From IMG/VR virus record IMGVR_UViG_3300022752_000109, positions 1 through 49,888 of that record: a stretch of 49,888 nucleotides of DNA. The stretch is one strand, 5' to 3'. The notes beneath the pieces were generated by a model. The model did no database searches, was not told the origin of the DNA, and saw nothing but the letters and a program-made list of their open reading frames with translations. This document shows, piece by piece, positions 8,103-18,960 of this stretch. The stretch comes from a virus. The position numbers and the translations under genes were made by a program. The first letter of the stretch is position 1. Every line of letters begins with the position of its first letter.

Positions 8103-8944
8103 TATCCTATCATATCAAGAGGAGGAGTTTCAAATTCATTAATCATTCTCTTCTTAATATCTTCCAACTCATTTAAAGCATCTTCATATATTTCTCTTCC
8201 ATTTAATTCTACTCCACCAGGAAGTTTAACTCCCCTAAATTTAATTAAATTCTGTCCCCATTGCTTCTTAATTAATGAAGTCAGATACGGTTTTAAAAAT
8301 GAATCATTCCAAACTCTTGGAGCATCTGACGGATCTAAAACCCTATAACAATCAATAATTAAATATTGTCCAACCCTTACTCCCGACCAATCCATATCAA
8401 TGTATAATCGATCTTGCCTTTTATTAAATCGAATGTGTTTTTCTGGGCTTAATAAAAAACTAATATCCTCAAGATATCTTTTTACCATTGTATATGTTAA
8501 AAGCTCAACAGTATTGAAATAGTAAACATCATTAAGCATTAATTGATACTGTACATTAAACATATTTTGAGATATTGTATTATTGCCGTCTATTTTAAAA
8601 ATTTTGTTTACGCCAATAACTGCAGGTGGTATTTGAATATAATTTGAATTTTCTTGATAATTAAAAGTTACTGCAGTGCCAACTATAGTTGAAGTTGCGT
8701 TGGTGGTAGTAATCCCTGCCGCTCCAGTAGTTGCTGCTCTACCTCTATCAACATCCTGTTGAGTTATTTGATATTTCAAATACATTTGCATGACACCATC
8801 AAAGTGCCTTTCTTGAAAATATTGAATGGCATCATCAACTAGATCATCTATTTGCTCATCAGAGACATTAATCTCCAATACAGGATACCCCAACTTTCTT
8901 TTGCAGTAGTCTACTAATTGTTGTCGGGTTGTTGGTTGTGCCAT
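8102..8944 (-). CDS. 13: Neck protein gp13
   Basis: A T4-type neck protein of 280 residues (T4: 309). Family signatures are MAQPTTRQQLVDYCKRKLGY, PVLEINVSDEQIDDLVDDAI, QYFQERHFDG, and FFKIDGNN/NPVQYQLMLNDVYYF-like segments in the middle, then KQWGQNLIKFRGVKLPGGVE near the C-terminus. It forms the collar connection with gp14 after head filling. It is preceded by a late promoter-like box 22 nt upstream of the ATG, which would drive gp13-gp14-gp15-gp16. Confidence 0.92.
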   Translation of the reverse strand: MAQPTTRQQLVDYCKRKLGYPVLEINVSDEQIDDLVDDAIQYFQERHFDGVMQMYLKYQITQQDVDRGRAATTGAAGITTTNATSTIVGTAVTFNYQENSNYIQIPPAVIGVNKIFKIDGNNTISQNMFNVQYQLMLNDVYYFNTVELLTYTMVKRYLEDISFLLSPEKHIRFNKRQDRLYIDMDWSGVRVGQYLIIDCYRVLDPSDAPRVWNDSFLKPYLTSLIKKQWGQNLIKFRGVKLPGGVELNGREIYEDALNELEDIKKRMINEFETPPLDMIG

Positions 8945-8965
8945 ACACTAAACCTTTCGTAGAGA

Positions 8966-8973
8966 TATTTATG
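8966..8973 (-). promoter_or_regulatory. Late promoter-like box CATAAATA
   Basis: CATAAATA on the minus strand, 22 nt upstream of the gp13 ATG, overlapping the end of the 75-aa gene. One base from the T4 late consensus. Confidence 0.5.
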
Positions 8974-9196
8974 AAATCTTTATTAAATTTTTCAATAAGG
9001 ATTTAATTTCTCCAAGATCTTCATTTATTTGATTTACTTTATTTTCCAAAATTTCCATACGAATTTTTTGATTTTCCAAACTTTTTGTATGTTGAAGATG
9101 TTGTTTATAAGATAAATTATCAGTATTTACAATTGCTCCGCTACTCAAATCCCTATAAAGATTTGGTTTTCCTTCAACAGGTATTAAATTATTCAT
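8969..9196 (-). CDS. Small coiled-coil protein next to gp13
   Basis: A 75-residue protein. Its N-terminal half carries MNNLIPVEGKPNLYRDLSSGAIVN, a compact motif (VEGxxxLYRDxxSGAI) found in small cyanophage proteins of unknown function. The C-terminal half (about 40-75) has heptads (ILENKVNQINEDLGEIKSLL) and should form a coiled coil. It starts one base after the stop of the 2719-aa structural gene, so it is probably co-expressed with virion genes and may be a minor structural or scaffolding protein. Confidence 0.7.
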   Translation of the reverse strand: MNNLIPVEGKPNLYRDLSSGAIVNTDNLSYKQHLQHTKSLENQKIRMEILENKVNQINEDLGEIKSLLKNLIKIS

Positions 9197-9197
9197 A

Positions 9198-12100
9198 TTA
9201 TGCCAAAGAAATTGCTCTAAGTTCTTTAATAAGTGGAGATTTTGATTGATCAGTACCTGTCATTATAATTTTAATTACAAATCCATTAAATGGCGGTAAT
9301 TGATCAATGCTATATTCATAATCACTGAAAGAATTATCTATATTTGGATTTATTTGAATATCTGAGTTTCCTGTATTTCCAAAGGCGTTGATAACTTTTC
9401 CATCACCATCAATATTTTCATATCCTGGGAAAAATTCAAAATTTAAATTAGTATTATCAGAATCTTCTCTGTATACCTTATACATTACTCGAATGTCACA
9501 TCCATTTGGTTTGTATGCACCAAACAATACTTTTAATGAAGTTGAAGGATTTGTTAAATTAATTTTATTTGAGACATAAGTAGCACAATTTGGATCACCA
9601 GAAGATTTTCTCATGAAAGATGCCAATTCACTATCACCTGGCCATACAGTGATTGGGTTATTAATCCTATTAGAAGTAAGAATCATACTTATTCTCTCCA
9701 TGTCAATTACAGGAGAAACATTTGAATCTGAAGTAAATAAATCCATTGTTAAGGTAAAAGATTTGTTTCCAGGAAGATCAGTTAACTTACTATCCTCATT
9801 ATCTTTAGATGCAATCAATCTCAAAGAAGAGAGGTCATTAATATTATTAAGTTGAATCGACTCAAATCCCTGATCAATGAAAGAAGATTCATTTCCATCA
9901 ACACTAGTAGCAGAGACTGTTCTAATTCTAGACCCTATTCCTGTGCCCTTTGGTGTAAAGACATTTACGTTTGGTGTTATTGACGAAAATACAATATTTT
10001 GAGATGATATTATATAATCTCCCTCAGAATAATTGAAATTACTTCCAGATTTAGTTTCATTAAAATACAAATCTGGAATTCCGGAGTTATTATTACTTCT
10101 GGTTACACCAAACGTTGTGTCGCTCATATCAAGTTTAATATAAAGATCATCAATATCAATTGGATTTGGCACTGTTGCAAGTGGTGAAGTTAAATTGTGA
10201 ATTCTATTGATTCTTCTTAAAGAAACACCATTAAATTCATATTTTTCAACTAATTCTCCAGCATCATGTGAAGTTGTAATATCAAGACCTGTTCCCAAAA
10301 CTGAAGCATCAATACCCCTTGTAATTCCTGTAAGAGAAGATGTTGAAGTTGAAACTCCTGTATACTGAACCAATTCATTTTGAATTCTTACATATCCTGG
10401 ATTTGTAGTAGAAACTCCAACGTTTTCAAAACTTGAGAATATTGATATTGAATCCAAAAGAATATCTGCAGTTCCTTTATCAATATTTTTTGATAATTTT
10501 ACTGGTTTCAGATCACTTCTCATATTATTAATTCTAATCAAATTATTTGTAGAATACATACCATGATTTTGATTATTAATCATGAGATGAAGTCCATCAA
10601 AAGAATTATTTTGTTGGATGTAAGAAACAGTTGCTAATCCAATATAACTAGATACTCCAGAAATTGAAGTTGGTTGATAAGTAACTCTATTTCCAATGCA
10701 ATTATCATAATTTCCTTGGACATTATCCAATAATAATGTATTAAATGATCCTAAAGATTGTACTGATAATCGTGCTCCAGATCCAAAAGAAACTGTTGTT
10801 GGTATTCCAACAATATCGCCAACTCTGTATCCATATCCACCCTCTCTGACTGTTACTATTCCAGCACCAGCAACGTCAAGTTTTCCATCCACAAAATACG
10901 CATCTACAACCAATCCAGATCCTTCTCCAGTAATAGTTGTGAGTTGTAAATTGTCATATCTATATGTTGTGTATCCAAATCCAACTGAATATGAAGTAAG
11001 TCCAAATCCAGATACATTAATCGTTGATACTGATCCAGCAATTCCAATCAAGTTTCCAGATATAGATTTATTAGTAATTCCAATACTTACTCCAGGAACA
11101 ATTCCAACATAAATAACACTTGTGGATAATCCGATCTTAAGTTTATTAGATCTTGCATTTACAGTTTCTGGTTTAAGTTTTGCCAATGTATTATAATCCC
11201 CACCTTCTATTGGATTATAGAATGAATAAGATCCTGGGTTTGTTATAAACTCTGCCTTATATAAGGTAAATTTAAGATCTTCATATCCACTTGGTTCCCA
11301 AGTAGATCCATTTTGAGACTTAAATAAGGATCCAAGTGTTGGTTGTTTGGAAACAATTTTTTTAGTTGGTTGTGGAGAAGTTTTTGAGTTATTGATCGAC
11401 ACACTGCTGCCAGATCTTCCCCAATTTGAATCTGCTAATAAATTGCGTATTCTTCCGCCAAGAGCACCTTTCCAAACATTTTCTAGATAGTATCTAATAT
11501 CTGCATCCGTAAATCCCTCATTCAATGCCTTCACATAACTTCTTCCACCAAAGAAATCGGTTTGATTTGCTGCATTTCCTGTTTCAGTAATATTTAAAAA
11601 TACTCCTTGTTTTTCGGATGGGTCAATTTGGAAATCAACCATACTTCGTATTGAAGGAATCGAAGTAAAATATGAAAGTCTTCCAAAAGATGCCCCACTA
11701 ATAAGACTTTGCACTTCCCATCCAATTTGTCCTTTGTATTCGTTTTCTAAGTAGAAACGAATATCTGCATCTGAAAATCCTTCTCTTCTGGCTTCTGTAT
11801 AATCATAAGACCCAAACCAACCCGGAGCTCCCGGAGTATCATCAAATCCAGACATGCTCCTGAAAGAAAATTCTGGAATTGGATTATTAACTGATGGTAC
11901 CATTCCTGTAAGATCTTCTTCGCCCATTCTAGAGATCCAAACTTGATAATCTGTAGAATCTGAAAGTATTACAATAGCATATTCTTTTTTATTTTCTAAG
12001 AAAACTGGAGATTCAAAATAAACTACAGTTGCTAAAGTTGCATCTGATGAAGTTATGATATTAGATGGCAATAAATGCACCTCAGAAAATGGAATAACTT

Positions 12101-15100
12101 CGGTCGAAGGCACTCCAGATGTAACAGGTCTAATTTGTACAATGACCGGCAAATTTGTAGTTGGTTTAGAATAAAAGTAAAGATCTACTTTTGTTAAGAA
12201 AATTCCATTAGGCTCGCCTACAATAAACGTTTGTGCCAAAGGATCAGAATAAACCTCTCTATTTTCTGTAAATGTCGATGTGGATGTATTTGTTACGGTT
12301 ATTGATGATTGTGAAACAGATTGGTCTGAAGCCGTTAAAAGTCTTTCATCCGCAAAAGTTTCTTTTCTTACGTTTGCATTTCTAATTCCAAGATTTGTAT
12401 CTTGAGAAGTTTGTAAAAGACCTTGAGCATAAAAATCCTTTTCAGCAAAACTATTTGTTGTTCCCGGAATTGGAGTTTCAATACTGCTATTTGATAACTT
12501 AAATTGCTTTATTCCAGTTTCAAATGAAATTGTTGGAGTGTTTGGTACAAAGAATGATCCAATCAAAGTGCCAGTATCATCGGTAACCAATCTTAAATCC
12601 TTTACTTTTGCTCTTGCTCCACTAGTTTTTCCAATTAAAATTGATGTTTTTACAATTCTTCCATGGAAATTTCCAATTGCTGCCTCTTGTAATGATGCAG
12701 TATCAATATTTAAAATTGTTGATGATGAAGTATAATTGCTTTGTAATGTAACTTTTTCTGTTGAATATGGATTTATTGAATAAGTTTCAATTGGAGAATT
12801 GTATGGACCAGTTTTATGATTTGGTGCGGATAATCTAAACAATCCTGTAAAACTACCCTTTGAAGATTCAACAGCAGTTATAGTTTCTCCAACAATAAAT
12901 GTTCCTTCAAGCATACTGATTTCAATCAATTTTGGCATACAAAATCGACTTACGTCAACTTTATCAAAAAATGCATACATTTGTGAATAAGGTTTTAATT
13001 TACGAGAAATAAATTCAATATTTCTCGCTCTCATAAATTTTATAAATTCATTATTAACAATTCTTGCGCCAAGCATTTGACTATCAATCTGCTCAGTAAC
13101 ATTCCACCTAATACCTTCTCTATTTTGCGCTAATTTGGTGGTTACTGAAGTAGTTGCAGTATTTGATATTGTATTTGAAGATGTAGAAGTAGTTGCAAAA
13201 GTATCGTTAAAAACAGTTCTTATTCTTCCATCTTCAAAATTGCTAGAAATTTGTTTAGACGATGCTAATTCTCTTTCAGAAACAATCGTAGGACCTGCTC
13301 CAGATGTTGATGACAATGTGGAAGAAACCTCTACACCAATCCAATCAGTTTGCCACGCACCCCAATCAATTTGACTAAATCCAGTTTGTGGGTTTACATC
13401 CAACTGCTGTATTGTTGATTTGTAACTTCCCTCTATTGTTACTCTATTTGGAGCCAGTTTTCTTGTATCAACCCAAGTGTCAGAAGATGGATTTAAAGAT
13501 ATAATTCCAGTATATGAAGTTACTAAAAATGGAGTAACATTTTCAACTCTAGTTGCAAATGGATTGGTTACAAATTTTTTGTTGCTGTATTGAAGTGTAA
13601 TTATTTTTTTATTTCTTTTTATATTTTGTCCAATAATTATTTCGTCGTAATTATAGTCTAGTGCGGCATTTGCAGTAGTGCCAATTCCAATTACAGACGA
13701 TTGTCCAATCAAATCAATCGCTGTAGTATAATGTGGTGGTCTTAAATATCCTTTTGACTTATCTATACTTGCTTTAAATAATGGATTTGTTACATCATGA
13801 GCAGCATGAGATTTAAAATTGTCAACAAAGAAACCACACTTAAATCTATCAACTCCATTAGTTTTTATTGATAATGATTCTGTAGATACTTCTAACAATG
13901 AAAGTTGAGTATAATATTCTAAGTTGGCAATCCTAACCTCCAATCTAGAAATATCTTCCATTCGATATCTTTTATGTGTTGCATATGAAATGCTTACATC
14001 GTTGATATTATACAAATATGCGGGCAATGAAATTGTTGCTATTTCTAATAATCCATCGACATTTTTTGGAGCACTGGGAGAATCTACTGGGATTCCTCTT
14101 TGCAGTTGAAATACACCTTCTTTACTTAAAAATAATTTATCAATTCTTGGTAAATAATAAGAAAAACTTACCAAAAATGTTTCATTGGGAGAAATTTGAT
14201 AGTTTGATGCTTGTCCAGATCCGGTAAATATTCTGGATCTAAAATCAAACGGCGAATATATTGATGAGTTACTATAAGAAGAAACTCTAGGTCTTATGTC
14301 AATAATATCTGAAAGTCTTCTTTTTGTACCATTATTTGGATAGGGTAATTTTGAGTATTGATCAGTTGGATAACTATCAACAGTGTAAACATCTCCAACA
14401 TCAGAAGATTCCACATAATAATTTTCAAATATTATTTTCAGTTTTTTAGTTGGATTAAAATTAGAATCTATTTTTACGAGTCTTGAAAAATCGTAGTAAT
14501 TACTTCTATATCCACAATCTAATTTATACTTAGAAAGAATATTTTTATCACCAATAGTTATTGTGCTAATTGTTCCATTTATTTGAGATTCTTCAAATGA
14601 AACAATTTCTCCGGAAACAAATCTAGATTCATTTCTATATACAAACTCTATAGAATTTGTTGATTTTGAAATTACTGTCGCAACGGCATTGCTTTCAGAT
14701 CCAATTACAGATTCTCCAACAATAACATCAGTAGCCAATTTATTTGGACCAGTCAAAGAGGCTGAAACAAAATTCATTGTTGGAATGTTTGGCGAATTAG
14801 CATCAGAAGATTCAAATATTGCCAATACATTTGTCACTTCTGCATCATTCAAGCATATTTCTTTATCTTGAATTCTTGTGCCGTATATTGGAGAATATGA
14901 TAATCCATCATTTAATGTTGTATTTCCAACTCCAGAAGAATTTTTTGATGATCTGTCAATGAGAATCGAATTGATTCTATTGACCTTTTTAATTTTTTCT
15001 TTTACTTTATCTTTTTTAACACTTACAATTAAAGTTGCATTAGATCCACTAGCAATTGAAAGATTTTTAATCTGCAAATTTTTAAATCCATTTGTAAAAA

Positions 15101-17357
15101 TAAATTTATCTGCAGTAAGTGTTTCTACAAATCCATTGCTGTAAGTTAAAACATATCTTTGATTTGCATATGGTTGATATGTGTAATCAGTTTCAAGTGT
15201 TGGTGCTATGATTGAATTTGCGCTAAATGATGCTATATTATATTGTCTCTTCAATGAAATGTCGGTATTCTCAGTATCTATTGTTGAAACATTGGATTTT
15301 GAAAGGGGTGTTGTGAGGGATGGATCATCTGTATTTGTAATTTTGGAAAATCTAATTGACAATTCTGAAGTATTAATTTGAGAAGGAGTTGTATCTCCTT
15401 CACAAATTCCAGCAACTTTTGTAATTGCTGATAAACCAACACTTTTTCCGTCAGTAGATACTGAAGTAATTTTATTATATGTAATTGTTGAAAACCCTGC
15501 TCTAGTATAACTTATGATATTGCCTATCGTAGCAATTCCAATAAAGTTTGTAGTTGTTGAGGTAACAGTGCAAATTCCAGAATCAGGATCCTTTGCACTT
15601 ATTGTAAATGAGGGAACTGTTAAGGTAAGAGATTCATTTGGAATATTAAGTGTTGGTTGAGTTTGACCACTTAAATCTAAATCTGCATTAAATCCTGCTG
15701 TATTAGTTGCTGTAGATCTATATGAATAGACAGAATAAACATCAGATAATTTATAGTCTCTAATAGACTTTACAACTTGCCCATAAGTAGAAATTCCACT
15801 TACAACAATTCCCTCATCTTTAACAAATCTACCAGAAACATCTTGAAGTATTAATGATGTTGAATTTGACACTGAGGACCTTAAAAATCCTTTTGCTCCA
15901 CTGGTTTTCCCTTCAATTAAGGCAGATATCGGAAGAGTAATATTTGTACTCAATCCAACAGAAGTAAATGTTTGAATATCAAATACTCTTAATTCATAAG
16001 TTGTTGTAATTCCAGTGCTGCTAACTATACTATAGTCGTATGCTTTTGCAATTCCAATTTCATTACCAGCAGGAATTGTTTTGTCTGCTGACATTCTAGA
16101 ATCTCTTAAACTTATATAATTTGTAATTGCGATGCCCACATCTGGCTGCCCATAAGCATTGTTTACAAACAATGATGGACCACAATTAAATGATACACCC
16201 TCCAATTCAACATTATTCGTTGATCTTGGCTTATCAATATCAATAAATGTTTGAGAATCTTTAGTTACTTCAAATCCTCTAATATACGCCTTTCCTGGAG
16301 AAATTTTATACGTTAATAAATTATCTGAAGGTGTATTTCCAGATGGAGTCAGTTGACTTTCTACAAAAAGACCATTATTTCCTATTCTGTCATTTAATGA
16401 ATTTCTTGGATAAACATCAAATGGAGTAATATAATAATCTCCAGATTCATCATAAGTTCTTCTAGCTAATTCATCTGCAATAATACTATATTCCGTTTTA
16501 TCTACAACCTTCTCAACAACACCATTATTAATTCTTAAAACTTCAATAAAATTTGCATCATCATAATTATCTAAGGATTTTTTAATAAGAGATGTTGATA
16601 TTTTTAATCTATCTGCCCCAGGCGCAGCATAGTTAGAAAATCCGTTTGCATTATCATAAAGACTTTCATCTACATCTGCATTAACAATTTCTTCAGTTAT
16701 ATAAAGTCCAACTCTATAAGATGGTTTAGTGCCAAAGTTATCTAAAACAAGAGTTTCCGAAGAGACTCTTACAAAATATCCACGAATAAAATAGATTCCT
16801 TCCGAAATAAACGCGGCAGATCCAATATTCGTTGAATTTGAGTTTATTGCTTTTGCAAAATCTTCTCCTGCAGGAATTATATTAGAAATTCCAAAACTAA
16901 TATCTGATAAAGTTGTTAGATTTTCATTGTCCCTAAAAATATTTTCTTGAAAATTGGTGCCAGATTCTTTATAGTCAATAAAAAGAATAACATTTCCAGT
17001 ATCTGTATTTGTTGCAACATCTTTGATTTTTGCTGTAACTCCACTGACAGACCCCTTTATTTCTTTTCCAACTAATCTTGTTTGATAAAGATTGAGTGGC
17101 AACCCAGAAAATTCTGGCTCTACTTGCACACTTCTATAATTTAAAGTGTGCGTTATTGCTCCAGGAATAACTCTAGATCCTTCTTTAAAAAAATGTCTTC
17201 CAAATTTTTCAATTTGGTTTTGAAGAATTGATTGTAAAGTAGTTAATTCTCTTGCTTGTATTGAATACCCAGGCTTAAAAAGAACTTTATGAAAATCTTT
17301 TTTGGCATCAAAGTCATCAAAATATGGGGTTCTGTTTAAATTAGTTTCCTGTGGCAT
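9198..17357 (-). CDS. Giant baseplate/tail-fibre structural protein (DUF4815-like)
   Basis: A 2719-residue virion protein. The N-terminus MPQETNLNRTPYFDDFDAKK...FHKVLFKPGYSIQARELTTLQSILQNQIEKFGRHFF is the DUF4815-type start found on large cyanophage structural proteins. A collagen-free, beta-rich body follows. A long central region contains alpha-helical MEDISRLEVRIANLEYYTQLSLLE (about 1140). Two copies of a DADIRxYLEN motif occur near residues 1862 and 1959. The C-terminal part has Gly/Tyr-rich beta modules and ends GTDQSKSPLIKELRAISLA. It follows gp8, where T4 carries gp9-gp12 (baseplate pins and short fibres), so a baseplate periphery or fibre role is inferred. No T4 homologue is evident by eye. 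Confidence 0.85.
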   Translation of the reverse strand: MPQETNLNRTPYFDDFDAKKDFHKVLFKPGYSIQARELTTLQSILQNQIEKFGRHFFKEGSRVIPGAITHTLNYRSVQVEPEFSGLPLNLYQTRLVGKEIKGSVSGVTAKIKDVATNTDTGNVILFIDYKESGTNFQENIFRDNENLTTLSDISFGISNIIPAGEDFAKAINSNSTNIGSAAFISEGIYFIRGYFVRVSSETLVLDNFGTKPSYRVGLYITEEIVNADVDESLYDNANGFSNYAAPGADRLKISTSLIKKSLDNYDDANFIEVLRINNGVVEKVVDKTEYSIIADELARRTYDESGDYYITPFDVYPRNSLNDRIGNNGLFVESQLTPSGNTPSDNLLTYKISPGKAYIRGFEVTKDSQTFIDIDKPRSTNNVELEGVSFNCGPSLFVNNAYGQPDVGIAITNYISLRDSRMSADKTIPAGNEIGIAKAYDYSIVSSTGITTTYELRVFDIQTFTSVGLSTNITLPISALIEGKTSGAKGFLRSSVSNSTSLILQDVSGRFVKDEGIVVSGISTYGQVVKSIRDYKLSDVYSVYSYRSTATNTAGFNADLDLSGQTQPTLNIPNESLTLTVPSFTISAKDPDSGICTVTSTTTNFIGIATIGNIISYTRAGFSTITYNKITSVSTDGKSVGLSAITKVAGICEGDTTPSQINTSELSIRFSKITNTDDPSLTTPLSKSNVSTIDTENTDISLKRQYNIASFSANSIIAPTLETDYTYQPYANQRYVLTYSNGFVETLTADKFIFTNGFKNLQIKNLSIASGSNATLIVSVKKDKVKEKIKKVNRINSILIDRSSKNSSGVGNTTLNDGLSYSPIYGTRIQDKEICLNDAEVTNVLAIFESSDANSPNIPTMNFVSASLTGPNKLATDVIVGESVIGSESNAVATVISKSTNSIEFVYRNESRFVSGEIVSFEESQINGTISTITIGDKNILSKYKLDCGYRSNYYDFSRLVKIDSNFNPTKKLKIIFENYYVESSDVGDVYTVDSYPTDQYSKLPYPNNGTKRRLSDIIDIRPRVSSYSNSSIYSPFDFRSRIFTGSGQASNYQISPNETFLVSFSYYLPRIDKLFLSKEGVFQLQRGIPVDSPSAPKNVDGLLEIATISLPAYLYNINDVSISYATHKRYRMEDISRLEVRIANLEYYTQLSLLEVSTESLSIKTNGVDRFKCGFFVDNFKSHAAHDVTNPLFKASIDKSKGYLRPPHYTTAIDLIGQSSVIGIGTTANAALDYNYDEIIIGQNIKRNKKIITLQYSNKKFVTNPFATRVENVTPFLVTSYTGIISLNPSSDTWVDTRKLAPNRVTIEGSYKSTIQQLDVNPQTGFSQIDWGAWQTDWIGVEVSSTLSSTSGAGPTIVSERELASSKQISSNFEDGRIRTVFNDTFATTSTSSNTISNTATTSVTTKLAQNREGIRWNVTEQIDSQMLGARIVNNEFIKFMRARNIEFISRKLKPYSQMYAFFDKVDVSRFCMPKLIEISMLEGTFIVGETITAVESSKGSFTGLFRLSAPNHKTGPYNSPIETYSINPYSTEKVTLQSNYTSSSTILNIDTASLQEAAIGNFHGRIVKTSILIGKTSGARAKVKDLRLVTDDTGTLIGSFFVPNTPTISFETGIKQFKLSNSSIETPIPGTTNSFAEKDFYAQGLLQTSQDTNLGIRNANVRKETFADERLLTASDQSVSQSSITVTNTSTSTFTENREVYSDPLAQTFIVGEPNGIFLTKVDLYFYSKPTTNLPVIVQIRPVTSGVPSTEVIPFSEVHLLPSNIITSSDATLATVVYFESPVFLENKKEYAIVILSDSTDYQVWISRMGEEDLTGMVPSVNNPIPEFSFRSMSGFDDTPGAPGWFGSYDYTEARREGFSDADIRFYLENEYKGQIGWEVQSLISGASFGRLSYFTSIPSIRSMVDFQIDPSEKQGVFLNITETGNAANQTDFFGGRSYVKALNEGFTDADIRYYLENVWKGALGGRIRNLLADSNWGRSGSSVSINNSKTSPQPTKKIVSKQPTLGSLFKSQNGSTWEPSGYEDLKFTLYKAEFITNPGSYSFYNPIEGGDYNTLAKLKPETVNARSNKLKIGLSTSVIYVGIVPGVSIGITNKSISGNLIGIAGSVSTINVSGFGLTSYSVGFGYTTYRYDNLQLTTITGEGSGLVVDAYFVDGKLDVAGAGIVTVREGGYGYRVGDIVGIPTTVSFGSGARLSVQSLGSFNTLLLDNVQGNYDNCIGNRVTYQPTSISGVSSYIGLATVSYIQQNNSFDGLHLMINNQNHGMYSTNNLIRINNMRSDLKPVKLSKNIDKGTADILLDSISIFSSFENVGVSTTNPGYVRIQNELVQYTGVSTSTSSLTGITRGIDASVLGTGLDITTSHDAGELVEKYEFNGVSLRRINRIHNLTSPLATVPNPIDIDDLYIKLDMSDTTFGVTRSNNNSGIPDLYFNETKSGSNFNYSEGDYIISSQNIVFSSITPNVNVFTPKGTGIGSRIRTVSATSVDGNESSFIDQGFESIQLNNINDLSSLRLIASKDNEDSKLTDLPGNKSFTLTMDLFTSDSNVSPVIDMERISMILTSNRINNPITVWPGDSELASFMRKSSGDPNCATYVSNKINLTNPSTSLKVLFGAYKPNGCDIRVMYKVYREDSDNTNLNFEFFPGYENIDGDGKVINAFGNTGNSDIQINPNIDNSFSDYEYSIDQLPPFNGFVIKIIMTGTDQSKSPLIKELRAISLA

Positions 17358-17362
17358 GGTGA

Positions 17363-18937
17363 TTAAAATTGCAATATAACTTTGATATCTTCTTTTTGAT
17401 TTGAAGATCTGATTACAGAAGGTCTGTTGTCAATATAAAGAATATTTCCAGAATACTTTTGTACTTCTGGATTTGATATTCCTTTAATAAAAGTTTGTCC
17501 CAAAAAGTAAGTAGTGTTATTTATTACTGTAGATACTCCAGGATTATTTGTTGTGCCAAAGGTATCTTGAATCAATAAATTATTACTACCACCATAAATT
17601 GTTAAAGATCCTCCAGTATCTGGAATTGAAGTAAAAGATTTTAATTCATATCCATATTTTGGAGGTATTGGATTATTATATGCATCTCTTCTACTAGAAA
17701 TTCCAAGAGATTTTTGTTGCCAATATTTTAAAACTCCAGTTACTTTATCCCAACTAGCAACTTTTCCAACTGCTGTTGATCCAATTCCAATTGTTTGTGT
17801 AATTTGAGAATCTAAAATGTATGTGGTAGATGTTGTAAGTCCAGTTAATTTTAAAGCATATAATGCGCTTGCTTTTTGTTTTGTTAAAATAGATGTAGAA
17901 TCATAAAATGTTGGATCTTTAATAATACCAATTCTGGCAAATTGATTTCCTGTTATAAAATCTGGATCTAAAGAATCATTTTCAAACCTAGAATAAATTA
18001 AAACTTTATCTGCTCCCAATTCCTTGTAAATATTGAATCCATGCCCGCCAGGAGGCGGAATAATGACATCAAATTCTGCGTCTTTATCTGAAGATCCATT
18101 TACAACTCCAGCTGCTTCTAAGTCAACAGTTGCATATGTATAGTTTTTTCCACCATTTGTGACAGAAACTGAAGAAACTTTTTGATCCTCTCCAACTATA
18201 ACTGTGCAAAGACCATCTCTACCATTTCCTCTAAGGGGCACATTATTATAAGTATTGGGAGTATATCCCTCTCCCCTATTAGTAATAACAATGGTTTTTA
18301 TTTGTTTGCTTGTTAAAGTATTATCTCTAACCGAAGCTGCATCTGAGTTTGTTTGCCAATTTTTTGGCACAGAAACATATTCAGTAGAATCAAATTTTAC
18401 TAATTCTGATGGTTTTATCGTATACAAATATTTCCAAAGATATCCATCAGCACTAACCCCTGCTGGTCTTGGTTCTAAATCAATGAAAGTTGGTTCATCT
18501 AAAGATGGTTTTCCATTAACATTTTCTGGATTTGCTCCATTATTAATACAGATATAAACTCTATAGTCGCTATTTATTACGTAAAAATTAGAATTGTAAA
18601 GATTTGTTGCTCCGCTGTTTGGCGCGGGATTGGAGGCAGAATAGTCATGCCTATACATATCATAAGTTGTGCCTGATGACCAAGTAATCTTTCTAATTAC
18701 TTTTGAAATATCTGAAGGATTTAATTTTTTAACCGCAATTATTGTATCCCAAATATCATTATATTGATCAAAATTATCGACCGGACTTGGAGTTGCAGTA
18801 TCCCAATTACTATCAACTTCTGTTGGGTTTGGGAGACCCAAAAATACATAATAACTGCTTGAATTCGTTGATGCTATTCCTGTCAACAAATTATCAGAAT
18901 TTAATATTCTAAACTGGTTTGTAATTATCGCAGACAT
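17363..18937 (-). CDS. 8: Baseplate wedge subunit gp8
   Basis: A T4 gp8-type wedge protein, which dimerises and connects the gp6/gp7/gp10 wedge. Key similarities: SAIITNQFRILN at the start (T4: AIVTSKFRTEK), a WDTIIAVKKLNPSDISKVIRKITW segment, YRVYICINN, then ADGYLWKYLYTIKPSELVKFDSTEYVSVP, matching the T4 'DGYVWEYLFEIPP...EYIVVP' stretch. The protein has 524 residues against 334 in T4; the excess is a C-terminal region with Gly/Tyr beta modules (IVITNRGEGYTPNTYNNVPL) and VLIYSRFENDS. A late box lies 16 nt upstream. Confidence 0.9.
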   Translation of the reverse strand: MSAIITNQFRILNSDNLLTGIASTNSSSYYVFLGLPNPTEVDSNWDTATPSPVDNFDQYNDIWDTIIAVKKLNPSDISKVIRKITWSSGTTYDMYRHDYSASNPAPNSGATNLYNSNFYVINSDYRVYICINNGANPENVNGKPSLDEPTFIDLEPRPAGVSADGYLWKYLYTIKPSELVKFDSTEYVSVPKNWQTNSDAASVRDNTLTSKQIKTIVITNRGEGYTPNTYNNVPLRGNGRDGLCTVIVGEDQKVSSVSVTNGGKNYTYATVDLEAAGVVNGSSDKDAEFDVIIPPPGGHGFNIYKELGADKVLIYSRFENDSLDPDFITGNQFARIGIIKDPTFYDSTSILTKQKASALYALKLTGLTTSTTYILDSQITQTIGIGSTAVGKVASWDKVTGVLKYWQQKSLGISSRRDAYNNPIPPKYGYELKSFTSIPDTGGSLTIYGGSNNLLIQDTFGTTNNPGVSTVINNTTYFLGQTFIKGISNPEVQKYSGNILYIDNRPSVIRSSNQKEDIKVILQF

Positions 18938-18952
18938 TTAAAGTTTTTTATT

Positions 18953-18960
18953 TATTTATG
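18953..18960 (-). promoter_or_regulatory. Late promoter-like box CATAAATA
   Basis: CATAAATA followed by AATA on the minus strand, 16 nt before the gp8 ATG; it overlaps the end of the preceding giant gene. Confidence 0.4.

Noticed and set aside
14689-14871. Plus-strand ORFs within the giant structural genes
   Set aside because: All are antisense shadows of the long minus-strand frames; none has a ribosome site or recognisable protein.
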